Positions 7,042-17,241 of a DNA stretch of 26,442 nucleotides are shown piece by piece. The notes under the pieces are model-generated. The model worked only from the letters and a program-made list of their open reading frames with translations. It had not been told where the DNA came from and made no database searches. The stretch is from an uncultured Eubacteriales bacterium (GTDB lineage Bacteria > Bacillota > Clostridia > Oscillospirales > Oscillospiraceae): assembly GCA_900545495.1 (NCBI GenBank), contig UQZJ01000020.1, forward strand, positions 1 through 26,442. The letters are read 5' to 3'. Each line of letters opens with the position of its first letter. Position 1 is the first letter of the stretch. Both the position numbers and the translations under genes were made by a program.

Positions 7042-7974
7042 ATGAAGGCATTAGTAGCCGGCGGCGCCGGATTCATCGGCAGCCACCTCATCGACGCGCT
7101 TCTGGCCGAGGGCCACGACGTTGTCTGCGTGGACAACTATTTCATCGGCACAAAGGCCAATATCACCCACCTGCTCGACAACCCCCGCTTCAAGCTGTAC
7201 GAGCAGGATCTGGCGGACTTCGCCGCCGTCAACGAGATCTTCCGGGCGGAGCAGGTGGACTATGTGTTCCATCTGGCGGCCAACTCCGATATTCAGGCCA
7301 GCGCCAACGACCCCGCCATTGAATATCACAACACCTACTCCACCACGTTCTCCCTGCTGGAGGCCATGCGGCTCAACGGCGTGAAAAAGCTGTTCTTCGC
7401 GTCCACCTCCGCCGTCTACGGCGAGCAGATGGGCCGCGAGGTATCCGAGGACGCCGTGGCGCTGCGCCCCATCTCCTATTACGGCGGCTGCAAGCTCGGC
7501 TCTGAAGCTGCCATCTCCGCCTACGCCTACATGAACGATCTGGAGGTGCTGGTGTTCCGGTTCCCCAACGTCATCGGCCCCCGGCTGACGCACGGCGTCA
7601 TCTTTGACTTTGTCAAGCGGCTGAAGGATGATCCCTCCCACCTGCGGATCCTGGGCGACGGCACCCAGACCAAACCGTATATCTATGTGCTGGATCTGGT
7701 GGACGCCATCATGCGCTTTAAGGACGTCGGCAAGGGTGTCACGCTGTACAACGTGGGCGTGGAGACCCAGTCCTCCGTCACCCGTATCGCGGAGATCGTC
7801 TGTGAGAAGATGGGTCTGACCGGCATTCCCTTTGAGTATACCGGCGGCCGAGGCGGCTGGAAGGGCGATGTCCCCGTATTTGCCTACAATCTGGACAAGA
7901 TCCACGCCGCAGGCTGGAGCACCTCTCTGACCAGTGACGAGGCGGTGGCAAAAACGGTGGAGGCGGTCCTGTAA
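7042..7974 (+). CDS. NAD-dependent sugar-nucleotide epimerase (extended SDR)
   Basis: A 310-residue extended short-chain dehydrogenase. The NAD-binding motif GGAGFIG is at 7-13, with Asp31 at the end of strand 2 favouring NAD. FHLAANSDIQAS is the active-site loop, the catalytic Ser/Thr lies in STSAVYGE (121-128), and the YxxxK pair is Tyr147/Lys151. The catalytic loop lacks the Asp-Glu or Ser-Glu pair of 4,6-dehydratases (TDEVYG, TSELYG), so it looks like a C4-type epimerase rather than a dehydratase. It sits between hddA and hddC-gmhB, so the substrate may be a heptose nucleotide, though UDP-glucose-type epimerases look similar. AAAGGAGG precedes the ATG. Confidence 0.85.
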   Translation: MKALVAGGAGFIGSHLIDALLAEGHDVVCVDNYFIGTKANITHLLDNPRFKLYEQDLADFAAVNEIFRAEQVDYVFHLAANSDIQASANDPAIEYHNTYSTTFSLLEAMRLNGVKKLFFASTSAVYGEQMGREVSEDAVALRPISYYGGCKLGSEAAISAYAYMNDLEVLVFRFPNVIGPRLTHGVIFDFVKRLKDDPSHLRILGDGTQTKPYIYVLDLVDAIMRFKDVGKGVTLYNVGVETQSSVTRIAEIVCEKMGLTGIPFEYTGGRGGWKGDVPVFAYNLDKIHAAGWSTSLTSDEAVAKTVEAVL

Positions 7975-9272
7975 TGCAGGCGGTCATCATGGCAGGCGGC
8001 AAGGGTACCCGCCTGCGCTCCATCACCAACGACGAGATCCCCAAGCCCATGGCGCCCATCGCCGGCAAGCCCATTCTGCAATGGCAGATCGAATGTCTGC
8101 GCCGCAGCGGTGTCACGGACATCCTTCTCATCATCGGCTATCTGAGCGAGAAGATCGAGGCATATTTCGGCAGCGGCGCCGACTTCGGCGTCCGCATCGA
8201 CTACTTCCGGGAGGAGCAGCCTCTGGGTACCGCCGGTGCGCTGGCGGAGGTCGCTGACCGGCTGGAGGAGGACTTCCTGCTGGTGTTTGGCGACACCATT
8301 TTCGACATCAGCATCCCCCGCATGATGGCATTCCACCGTGAAAAGCAGGCGGAGGCCACTCTGTTTGTACACCCCAACTCCCACCCCTTTGACTCCGATA
8401 TCGTTCTGCGGGACGAGACACAGCGCGTATGTGGCTTTCTCTCCAAGCACGATACGCGGACGGACTGGTATGACAACTGCGTCAACGCCGGCTTTTACAT
8501 TGTGAACAAGCGGCTGTGCGGACGCATCGTCCGCGGCGAAAAGACCGACCTCGAAAAGCAGGTTCTCTGGCCGCTGGCGCGGCAGGGCGGTGCCGTATAC
8601 GCCTACCTGTCCCCGGAGTATATCAAGGACGTGGGTACGCCGGAGCGCATCACTGCGGCAGCCGGCGAGCTGGAGCGCGGTGTGGTAGCCGCCCGCAATC
8701 TGGAAAAAAAGCAGAAATGCGTATTTCTCGACCGGGACGGCACGGTCAATCAGTACCGCGGCCTCATCTCCACCCCGGAGCAGCTGGAGCTGGAGCCCTG
8801 CGCGGCGGAGGCGATCCGTCTGCTGAACCGCTCCGGCTATCTGGCCGTTGTGGTGACGAACCAGCCGGTGGTAGCCCGCGGTATGTGCAGCGTGGAGGAT
8901 GTGGAGAACATCCACCGAAAGCTGTCTACACTGCTGGGACAGGAGGGCGCCTATCTGGACGGCATCGCATTCTGCCCCCACCACCCCGACAAGGGCTATC
9001 CGGAGGAAAATCCCGCCTACAAGATCCCCTGCCGCTGCCGCAAGCCGGACATCGGTATGCTCACCGCCTGCGCGGAGCGGTTCAATATTGATCTTGCCCA
9101 GTCGTGGATGGTGGGTGACACCACCGTGGATCTCCAGACCGGCTTGAACGCCGGCACCCACACCGCCCTTGTCCTGACGGGCGAGGCCGGGCGTGACGGG
9201 AAATATGACGTACAGCCCCAGCGCACCGGCGCGGATCTGCTGGACGTCGTGAAACAGATCATAGGAGGTTGA
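7974..9272 (+). CDS. Bifunctional heptose-1-phosphate guanylyltransferase / heptose-1,7-bisphosphate phosphatase
   Basis: Two enzymes in one 432-residue chain. Residues 1-235 form a nucleotidyltransferase: GGKGTRL at 8-14, the substrate loop EIPKPM at 21-26, the metal site FGDT at 105-108 and KDVGTPER at 218-225. This matches HddC, which makes GDP-D-glycero-alpha-D-manno-heptose. Residues 247-432 form a HAD phosphatase of the GmhB type: DRDGTVN at 253-259 (two catalytic Asp), VTNQ at 294-297, GDTTVD at 381-386 and the GmhB zinc site Cys334-X-His336...Cys353-X-Cys355. Together they supply the last two steps to GDP-heptose. The ATG overlaps the previous stop by one base. Nucleotide preference (GDP versus other) is assigned by pathway logic. 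Confidence 0.88.
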   Translation: MQAVIMAGGKGTRLRSITNDEIPKPMAPIAGKPILQWQIECLRRSGVTDILLIIGYLSEKIEAYFGSGADFGVRIDYFREEQPLGTAGALAEVADRLEEDFLLVFGDTIFDISIPRMMAFHREKQAEATLFVHPNSHPFDSDIVLRDETQRVCGFLSKHDTRTDWYDNCVNAGFYIVNKRLCGRIVRGEKTDLEKQVLWPLARQGGAVYAYLSPEYIKDVGTPERITAAAGELERGVVAARNLEKKQKCVFLDRDGTVNQYRGLISTPEQLELEPCAAEAIRLLNRSGYLAVVVTNQPVVARGMCSVEDVENIHRKLSTLLGQEGAYLDGIAFCPHHPDKGYPEENPAYKIPCRCRKPDIGMLTACAERFNIDLAQSWMVGDTTVDLQTGLNAGTHTALVLTGEAGRDGKYDVQPQRTGADLLDVVKQIIGG

Positions 9273-9274
9273 CC

Positions 9275-9862
9275 ATGGACTATACGAAGGACATCCGCGC
9301 GTACATCGCGCTGGAACAGGAGATCCTGAGCCAGCTGGACGTGGACGCGATCAACGATTGCCTGAATTTTCTGGATGAGACCCGACTGAAGAAGGGCCGG
9401 ATCTATATCTGCGGCAACGGCGGCAGCGCCGCCACCGCCTCCCATTTCCAGAACGACTTCAACAAGGGCGTCTCCGAGTATATCGAGGTGCCGTTCCGGT
9501 TCCACTGCCTCAACGACAACGTGGCCACCATGCTGGCCATTGCCAACGACATTGGCTACGAGGAGGTATTTCGCTTCCAGCTCCGCGGCAATCTGGAGCC
9601 CAACGACGTGCTGGTGGCCATCTCCGGCAGCGGCAACTCCAAGAATGTGCTCAACGCCGTGGACTACGCCAAGTCGCAGGGCAACAAGGTCATCGGCATC
9701 ACCGGCTACACCGGCGGCAAGCTCAAGGAGCTGTGTGACATCTCGCTGCACGCGCCGGTCATGAGTATGCAGGTCACCGAGGACATCCACATGATCTTCG
9801 ACCACCTGATGATGAGTATGTTCTACAAATACCTGTGTGGGAAAGACCATCTGAAAAAATAA
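9275..9862 (+). CDS. gmhA: Sedoheptulose-7-phosphate isomerase
   Basis: A 195-residue SIS-domain protein that converts sedoheptulose 7-phosphate to D-glycero-D-manno-heptose 7-phosphate, the first step of heptose synthesis. Visible motifs are CGNGGSAATASH at 46-57, phosphate-binding SGSGNS at 117-122, and a C-terminal helix with Glu169 and His172 (VTEDIHMIFDH) at the position of the catalytic pair of GmhA. The length is normal. The ATG at 9275 was chosen over an in-frame TTG two codons upstream because AGGAGG (9263-9268) is correctly spaced. With hddA and hddC-gmhB it completes the GDP-heptose branch. It acts in the cytoplasm, probably as a tetramer, as in the family. Confidence 0.92.
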   Translation: MDYTKDIRAYIALEQEILSQLDVDAINDCLNFLDETRLKKGRIYICGNGGSAATASHFQNDFNKGVSEYIEVPFRFHCLNDNVATMLAIANDIGYEEVFRFQLRGNLEPNDVLVAISGSGNSKNVLNAVDYAKSQGNKVIGITGYTGGKLKELCDISLHAPVMSMQVTEDIHMIFDHLMMSMFYKYLCGKDHLKK

Positions 9863-9909
9863 CCCGCAAGAGAGGGAAAGCGAATCACTTTATAGGGGGA
9901 AAATCACTC

Positions 9910-11312
9910 ATGTCTATCAAATACGGGATCAAGCGTCTTTTCAAACCGCTGGCTGAATTTATGCGCAAGGTAACTTATAAGCTGATGCGAAATGTTATCT
10001 GCGATCTGGAGGAGACGATCCGCTTCTCCTCTGGCGGAAACGAAAACGACTATCTCATCCCCTATCAGGAGGGTGAACTGATCCGCGTACTGTTTTTGTT
10101 TCAGGCGGCCTCCTTCTGGCCCAGCTGGGAGAGCTTCTATCTCGCCTGCAAGGACGATCCCCGCATCCGTGTGGAGTTCACGCTGCTGGACGAACTATAC
10201 GGCGACACCACGCAGATGCTGACCGCCCAGCAGTTTCTGAAGGAGAAGGGCATCGCCTACACACCGTACAGCGACAAGCTGTTCTGCCAGTTCATGCCCC
10301 ACATCACCGTGATGCAGACGCCCTACGACTTCGGCCACAGACGTCCCCACGTCCGTTCCGCTGCCTTCAAGAAAAAGGGTACCCGCATCATCTACATTCC
10401 CTACGGCATCGAGCTGTCGGACACCGCCCATGCGCGGGACGCCCACTTCTTGAATGCTGTGGTGAAAAACGCATGGCGCGTCTTCACCTTCTCCGAGTCC
10501 ATCCGTGCGGATTACCGCCGTTACAGCACCAACTACGCCGCCGTCAAATGTCTGGGTCATCCCAAATTCGACGCGCTCTATCACAAGGAGCAGTTCTCCC
10601 AGCTCCCGGAGATCGCCCAACGCGCCAAGGGTCGGAAGATCCTCGTCTGGCACGTTCACTTCCCCAAGATCACCCCGCAGCCTGACGGTACCGGCATCAT
10701 GGTCACGCCTGAGCTGCCGGTGTATCTCCGGTTTGCCCGCTATCTGGCCTCCAAGCAGGATGAGATCTTCGCGGTGCTGCTGCCGCATCCCAAATTTCTG
10801 GACGGCGAAGGCGAGCTGGGCGTACACGCCAAAAAGCTGGTGGATATGCTGGGCGAGATGGAAAACGCCTACATCGACTGGTCGGACGACTACCGCCCCA
10901 CCATCCTGCACGGCGACTTCCTCATCACCGACCGCAGCGCCCTGATGGTGGAGGCCGATGTCACCGGCTACCCCATTCTCTTCATGGCGAACAAGGACTA
11001 CTACGAGCCGCTTACTGACGCGGTGCAGCCCATTATTGACAGCTATTATCAGGGTCTGACCACCGAGGATATGATCGCCTTCACCGAGCAGTGTCTGCGG
11101 GGCGAGGATCCCCGCAAGGCAGAGCGCAGGGCCGCCTTCGAGTCTCATATCCCCTATTTCGATGGACAGAGCGGCCAGCGCATCAAGGAACACGTGGTAA
11201 ACGCCATCTACGCCGAGCAGACGGGTCTTGACGCGGCACGGATCGCCGCGCTGGAGGCGGAGGTAGCCGCCCTGAACAGCCGTCTGGATCGTCTGCTGGA
11301 GGAGCACGGCCA

Positions 11313-11316
<4 letters not shown>
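9910..11316 (+). CDS. CDP-glycerol glycerophosphotransferase-family protein (TagB/TagF-like GT-B)
   Basis: A 468-residue protein resembling the CDP-glycerol:glycerophosphotransferase family, which transfers glycerol phosphate (or sugars in divergent members) to teichoic acid or capsule acceptors. Seen in the sequence: N-terminal amphipathic basic region, LFLFQAASFWPSWESFY, IIYIPYGIEL, LGHPKFDAL, KILVWHVHF, a HPKF loop, and DYRPTILHGDFLITDRSALMVEADVTGYPILFM, which matches the family's conserved D-xx-ITDxSS..E region. The last 30 residues form a short coiled coil (AARIAALEAEVAALNSRLDRLLEE), unusual and possibly for partner binding. The start ATG at 9910 follows a G-rich site (AGGGGGA); a longer upstream frame overlaps gmhA and is less likely. 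It ends in ATGA overlapping the phase-variable gene. Confidence 0.8.
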
Positions 11317-13069
<1,753 letters not shown>

Positions 13070-13105
13070 TTTTTCGATACCACTGCGCCACAGGAGGATT
13101 CCCGC

Positions 13106-14203
13106 ATGAAAAAAACTTCGCTCCGCTTCGATAAGGATGCCTCTCAGGCAGTAAAGGGCATCGCCATCCTCCTGATGCTGTTCCACCACTGCTTCCGCAA
13201 GGCGACGCTCTTCGCAGACTATACCATCTCCTTCTGGCCCTTCCAGCAAAGGGGGGTGGTATACGCTGCCGCGCTGTCCAAGATCTGCGTGTCTCTGTTC
13301 GCCCTCGTCTCCGGCTACGGACTATACCTCAGCTACCGCAGCCGCACCACCACCCCGGTGAAATGGACGGTCTCCCGGTATATCAAGACCTTCTCCGGCT
13401 ACTGGGTGATCTGGATCCTGAGTGCGATCATTACTCAACTCGCAGACGGACGGTTTGCCCGTATATTCCTCAAGGGGAATATCTGGAACTCACTGGTCGA
13501 GATCGTCCTCGACTTTCTGGGTCTGGCAAATCTCTTTCAAACCGGCACACTGGATGGCGTCTGGTGGTACATGAGCGCCTGCTTTGTGTATATCATGCTG
13601 GTTCCCATCCTCCTGTGCGGCGTCAAAAACGGCGCGGGTGAAAAACGCCTGCCCATCTGCCTTGCGGCAGTGGTGATCCTGCCGCGGCTGCTTTTACTCG
13701 ATCCCTTCGCCAAGGGTGGAAGCCGTCCATATCCCTTCCTCTTCTGCTTTGTGCTGGGAATGCTCTGCGCTGAGTACAACCTCATCGAGCGGATCATCAA
13801 CGGCCGGCGCAGATGGCTGCGCTTCGCTGTGGAGCTTCTGCTTTTGGCGGCAGGCTATCTGTCCTACGGCAGTATTCCCACCGCCCAATACTGGGAGCTG
13901 AAATGGGGACTTTTCCCGCTGGTGCTCGTCCTGTTCGCTGTGGAGTTTGTGATCCCCATCCCCGGCGTCCGGCAGGTGCTCCAGTTCCTCGGACATCACT
14001 CCATGAACATCTTTATGGTACATACGTTTATCCGCGGCATATATCTGGCAGACTTCATCTATGCGTGGAGGCACTTTATCCCCATCATCGCAGTGCTGAC
14101 CGTCGTCTCTCTGGTCATCTCCCTGCTGCTGGAGGAACTCAAATCCCTTCTGCGGTATGACAAGTGGATCGGGCGCATCTGTGCGCGGATCGAGCGCACC
14201 TGA
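13106..14203 (+). CDS. Membrane acyltransferase family 3 protein (365 aa)
   Basis: A polytopic acyltransferase with about ten membrane helices. The first helix carries the family's active-site His region (AVKGIAILLMLFHHCF, His27-His28), followed by the Arg-containing second region and a late HHSMNIFMVHTFIRG block typical of this superfamily. Members move acyl groups (acetyl, succinyl and others) from the cytoplasmic side onto surface glycans. Unlike its upstream neighbour it has no extra N-terminal domain and no repeat tract, so it would be made at all times. AGGAGG lies upstream of the ATG, 36 nt after the end of the phase-variable gene. The substrate and acyl group are unknown. Confidence 0.87.
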   Translation: MKKTSLRFDKDASQAVKGIAILLMLFHHCFRKATLFADYTISFWPFQQRGVVYAAALSKICVSLFALVSGYGLYLSYRSRTTTPVKWTVSRYIKTFSGYWVIWILSAIITQLADGRFARIFLKGNIWNSLVEIVLDFLGLANLFQTGTLDGVWWYMSACFVYIMLVPILLCGVKNGAGEKRLPICLAAVVILPRLLLLDPFAKGGSRPYPFLFCFVLGMLCAEYNLIERIINGRRRWLRFAVELLLLAAGYLSYGSIPTAQYWELKWGLFPLVLVLFAVEFVIPIPGVRQVLQFLGHHSMNIFMVHTFIRGIYLADFIYAWRHFIPIIAVLTVVSLVISLLLEELKSLLRYDKWIGRICARIERT

Positions 14204-14257
14204 CCGCTGCGGCGTACCAACGCCAATCTTTACCAATAACCACAAGGAAATCGTCAC

Positions 14258-15028
14258 ATGATCCGAAATAAGCTTTTGCGCTATCAGTTCCTCTTTGAGG
14301 AACTGGTGAAGCGCGACTTCAAAAAGAAATACAAGCGCACGGTGCTGGGCATGGCGTGGAGCCTGCTGTCGCCGCTGCTGATGCTGCTGGTGATGAAGCT
14401 GGTGTTCACCCAGTTTTTTGGCCGCAACATGGCGCATTACACCACCTACCTATTCTGTGGCAACCTGGTGTTCGCCTATTTCAACGAATCCACGTCTCAG
14501 GGTATGCAGTCCCTGATGGGCAACGCCCGCATCTTCACAAAGGTCAATGTCCCCAAGTACCTGTTTCTGTTCTCTAAGAACGTGCAGACCCTCATCAACT
14601 TCGGCCTGACGCTGTGCATCTTCTTCGTGTTCTGCGCCTTTGACGGCATCACGTTCACATGGAAGTTCCTGCTGCTGCTCTACCCCATCTGCCTGCTGGT
14701 GCTGTTCAACATCGGCGTAGGGTTGGTGCTGTCGGCGTTGTTCGTGTTCTTCCGGGACATCCAGTACCTGTGGAGCATCTTCACCCAGTTACTGATGTAT
14801 ATGTCGGCTATCTTCTACACCATTGACCATTACAGCTACAACATCCAGTGCCTGTTTCTGGTGAATCCCATCTACCTGTACATCCGGTACTTCCGGAAAA
14901 TCGTCATCGAGGCCACCATCCCCTCCGTCTGGTTCCACCTGCTGATGCTGTTTGATGTACTGGTCGTGCTGGGACTGGGCTGCCGAATGTATAAGAAGTA
15001 CAACACCCGGTTTTTGTACTATGTGTAA
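14258..15028 (+). CDS. ABC-2 polysaccharide exporter, membrane subunit (Wzm/TagG-like)
   Basis: A 256-residue permease of the ABC-2 type. It has the N-terminal amphipathic coupling segment LVKRDFKKKYKRTVLGMAWSLLSPLLMLLVM characteristic of the Wzm/TagG/KpsM family, and six predicted membrane helices including FFRDIQYLWSIFTQLLMYMSAIFYT. It forms a dimeric channel with the ATPase encoded 10 nt downstream and exports a lipid-linked glycan or teichoic acid. The length is normal. AAGGAA precedes the ATG. Its place in the operon, after the sugar and acyltransferase genes, supports export of the product made here. Confidence 0.92.
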   Translation: MIRNKLLRYQFLFEELVKRDFKKKYKRTVLGMAWSLLSPLLMLLVMKLVFTQFFGRNMAHYTTYLFCGNLVFAYFNESTSQGMQSLMGNARIFTKVNVPKYLFLFSKNVQTLINFGLTLCIFFVFCAFDGITFTWKFLLLLYPICLLVLFNIGVGLVLSALFVFFRDIQYLWSIFTQLLMYMSAIFYTIDHYSYNIQCLFLVNPIYLYIRYFRKIVIEATIPSVWFHLLMLFDVLVVLGLGCRMYKKYNTRFLYYV

Positions 15029-15038
15029 GGAGGCGGAC

Positions 15039-15788
15039 ATGAGCATTTTAGAGGTTAACAACGTCTCCATCCGCTACATCACCGGCGACTTCAAGGACAT
15101 CGGGCTGAAGGAGTATGTGGTACGGAAGCTGAAGCGCGACTACCATGTGCAGGAGTTCTGGGCAGACAAGGACATCACCTTTTCGCTGGAAAAGGGAGAT
15201 ATGCTGGGCATCATCGGCACCAACGGCGCGGGAAAATCCACGCTGCTGAAGGTCGTCAGCGGCATCATGGAGCCCACCTGCGGCAGTATCCACCGGGAGG
15301 GTACCATTGCGGCGCTGCTGGAGCTGGCCAGCGGCTTTGACGGCGACCTGACAGTGCGGGAGAACACCTATCTGCGGGGTGCCATGCTGGGCTACACCCG
15401 GAAATTCATGGACGAGATGTACGAGCAGATCATCGAATTTGCGGAGCTGAAAGAGTTCGAGGACAGACCGTTCAAGCAACTGTCCTCCGGCATGAAGAGC
15501 CGCCTGGCGTTTTCCATCGCCAGTCTGGTGCAGCCGGATATTCTCATTCTGGATGAGGTGCTGAGCGTCGGCGACGGCGCATTCCGCAAAAAGAGCGAGG
15601 CCAAGATGCAGGAGATCCTCTCCTCCGGCGCCACCAGCATTCTGGTGTCTCACTCCCTGACGCAGATCCGTGAGTTGTGCAGCAAGGTGCTGTGGCTTCA
15701 CAAGGGGCGGCAGATCGCCTTCGGCAGCGACGTGCAGGCCATCTGCGACCGGTACGAGGCGTTCCTCGCCGGAAAGCTGAAGCTGTGA
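15039..15788 (+). CDS. ABC-2 polysaccharide exporter, ATPase subunit (Wzt/TagH-like)
   Basis: A 249-residue ATPase with Walker A GTNGAGKST (60-68), signature LSSGM (148-152), Walker B ILILDE (168-173) and the H-loop VSHS. The region before Walker A (IRYITGDFKDIGLKEYVVRKL) and the block LLELASGFDGDLTVRENTYLRG are hallmarks of the polysaccharide-export subfamily. There is no C-terminal carbohydrate-binding domain, so it resembles short TagH/KpsT-type ATPases that do not read a terminal cap. The ATG at 15039 is fixed by AAGGAGG at 15027-15033; a longer upstream frame overlaps the permease and is rejected. It is the last gene of the operon, followed by a strong terminator. Confidence 0.93.
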   Translation: MSILEVNNVSIRYITGDFKDIGLKEYVVRKLKRDYHVQEFWADKDITFSLEKGDMLGIIGTNGAGKSTLLKVVSGIMEPTCGSIHREGTIAALLELASGFDGDLTVRENTYLRGAMLGYTRKFMDEMYEQIIEFAELKEFEDRPFKQLSSGMKSRLAFSIASLVQPDILILDEVLSVGDGAFRKKSEAKMQEILSSGATSILVSHSLTQIRELCSKVLWLHKGRQIAFGSDVQAICDRYEAFLAGKLKL

Positions 15789-15793
15789 CATAC

Positions 15794-15823
15794 AAAAGGC
15801 AGGCGCCTGTGCGCCTGCCTTTT
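15794..15823. terminator. Bidirectional intrinsic terminator between converging glycan transcripts
   Basis: A perfect 13-bp stem with loop CTGT (15807-15810), flanked by A4 on the left and T6 on the right. It can therefore stop the rightward export operon and the leftward sugar-transferase transcript. It sits 6 nt after the wzt-like stop and 6 nt from the end of the converging gene. Confidence 0.92.
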
Positions 15824-15828
15824 TTCTC

Positions 15829-17229
15829 TCATTTTCCTTTTTTATCCCGGTGCGAGTTGATCTTCTCCTTGTTGAACATACAGAACACCGTCATCAGCAG
15901 GATCCGCAGATCAAAGGCCGGCGACCAGTTCTCGATGTAGTACAGATCGTACTCAATGCGCTTCGAGATGGACGTGTCCCCCCGGTAGCCGTTGACCTGC
16001 GCCCAGCCGGTGATACCGGGCCGCACCTGATGCTTCACCATATAGCGGGGGATCTCCTCCCGGAACTGCTCCACAAAGAACGGCAGCTCCGGCCTGGGCC
16101 CGATGAGGCTCATATCGCCCTTGAGCACGTTGAAGAACTGAGGCAGCTCGTCCACCGAGCACTTGCGGATGAGGGAGCCGAACCACGTCTTGCGGTTGTC
16201 CTCGTTTTTGCTCCACCCCGTGTTCTGGCTGCTGTTCACCTTCATGGAGCGGAACTTATACATATAGAACGGCTTTTTATCCTTGCCCACCCGCTCCTGC
16301 TTGAAAATGATGGGCCCCGGCGAGGATAGCTTCACGCCGATGGCCGCGATGAGCATCAGCGGCGAGGTCAGCACGATCAGCAGCAGAGCGCAGACAATAT
16401 CCGCCGTCCGCTTGATGAAGGCGTTGCCCACATTGTCCAGCGGAATGCGGCGCAGGTTGAAAAGCGGCAAGCCGTTAACGCTGTCCACCTGCGGATTGGC
16501 GGGCATATACTTGACGTAGGACGGTATCACGGACAGCTTGGTGCCGTCCTTTTCGCAGGCGTTGATGATCTTTTTCATCCAGCGCCCCTCCTCTGTGGGC
16601 AGGGCCACCACCACCTCATCCGGCTTTTCCCGCCGGAAGATCTCCTCCAGTTGGCCGTATGTGCCGCAGTAGGGGAGCTTTCCCCATTTGCTGTTGTCCG
16701 CCACATATCCCAGCACCTGATAACCCAAGTTTCGGTCATTCGCCACCCGCTTGACGTAGGCCTCGGCGCTCTCGCCGTGTCCCACCAGCAGCACACGCTT
16801 CTGGTTATAACCCATGGCGCGATAGCGCCGCAGCAGCAGCCGGATACAGGCGCGCTTGCCGAGAAGCAGCAGTGTCGCGATACCGTAGAAGAACACCACC
16901 GACCAGCGGGATGTCTCGCCCAGACGCAGCACAAACATGGCGGCCATGATGATCAGCGCCACCAGCAGCTCCAGCACCGCTACACGCCCGGCCTCCACAT
17001 GGAACCGCACGGCGCGGAAGGACTCATACAGCCCCGCCACAGCGAACACCACCAGCGTCAGCGCCGCCGCTACCACACCCAGCCAGACGTAGTAGTTGAA
17101 GGGCAGCCCCTTGATGCCGCGGAACAGGCTGAAGCGCAGCCAGTAGGACACCAGCATAGCTAAGAAGACCGCCACCGCATCCGTAAAGACGTTGAATTGA
17201 TTGAGTAACTGCTGATTTTCCCGTATCAT
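15829..17229 (-). CDS. Polyprenyl-phosphate sugar-1-phosphate transferase (WcaJ/WbaP-like)
   Basis: A 466-residue initiating transferase. The N-terminal half has about four membrane helices (starting DAVAVFLAMLVSYWLRF), followed by a Rossmann-like CoA-binding domain (RVLLVGHGESAEAYVKRV). The C-terminal catalytic domain, from about residue 270, begins with a re-entrant helix (RTADIVCALLLIVLTSP). It then carries KQERVGKDKKPFYMYKFRSM, CSVDELPQFFNVLKGDMSLIGPRPE, and QVRPGITGWAQVNGYRGDT, all diagnostic. Such enzymes move a hexose 1-phosphate from a UDP-sugar onto undecaprenyl phosphate, starting capsule or exopolysaccharide repeat synthesis. It lies 12 nt downstream of the GT4 gene in the leftward operon. 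The specific sugar (glucose or galactose type) is not determined. Confidence 0.93.
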   Translation of the reverse strand: MIRENQQLLNQFNVFTDAVAVFLAMLVSYWLRFSLFRGIKGLPFNYYVWLGVVAAALTLVVFAVAGLYESFRAVRFHVEAGRVAVLELLVALIIMAAMFVLRLGETSRWSVVFFYGIATLLLLGKRACIRLLLRRYRAMGYNQKRVLLVGHGESAEAYVKRVANDRNLGYQVLGYVADNSKWGKLPYCGTYGQLEEIFRREKPDEVVVALPTEEGRWMKKIINACEKDGTKLSVIPSYVKYMPANPQVDSVNGLPLFNLRRIPLDNVGNAFIKRTADIVCALLLIVLTSPLMLIAAIGVKLSSPGPIIFKQERVGKDKKPFYMYKFRSMKVNSSQNTGWSKNEDNRKTWFGSLIRKCSVDELPQFFNVLKGDMSLIGPRPELPFFVEQFREEIPRYMVKHQVRPGITGWAQVNGYRGDTSISKRIEYDLYYIENWSPAFDLRILLMTVFCMFNKEKINSHRDKKGK

Positions 17230-17241
17230 ATCCGCTCTCCT

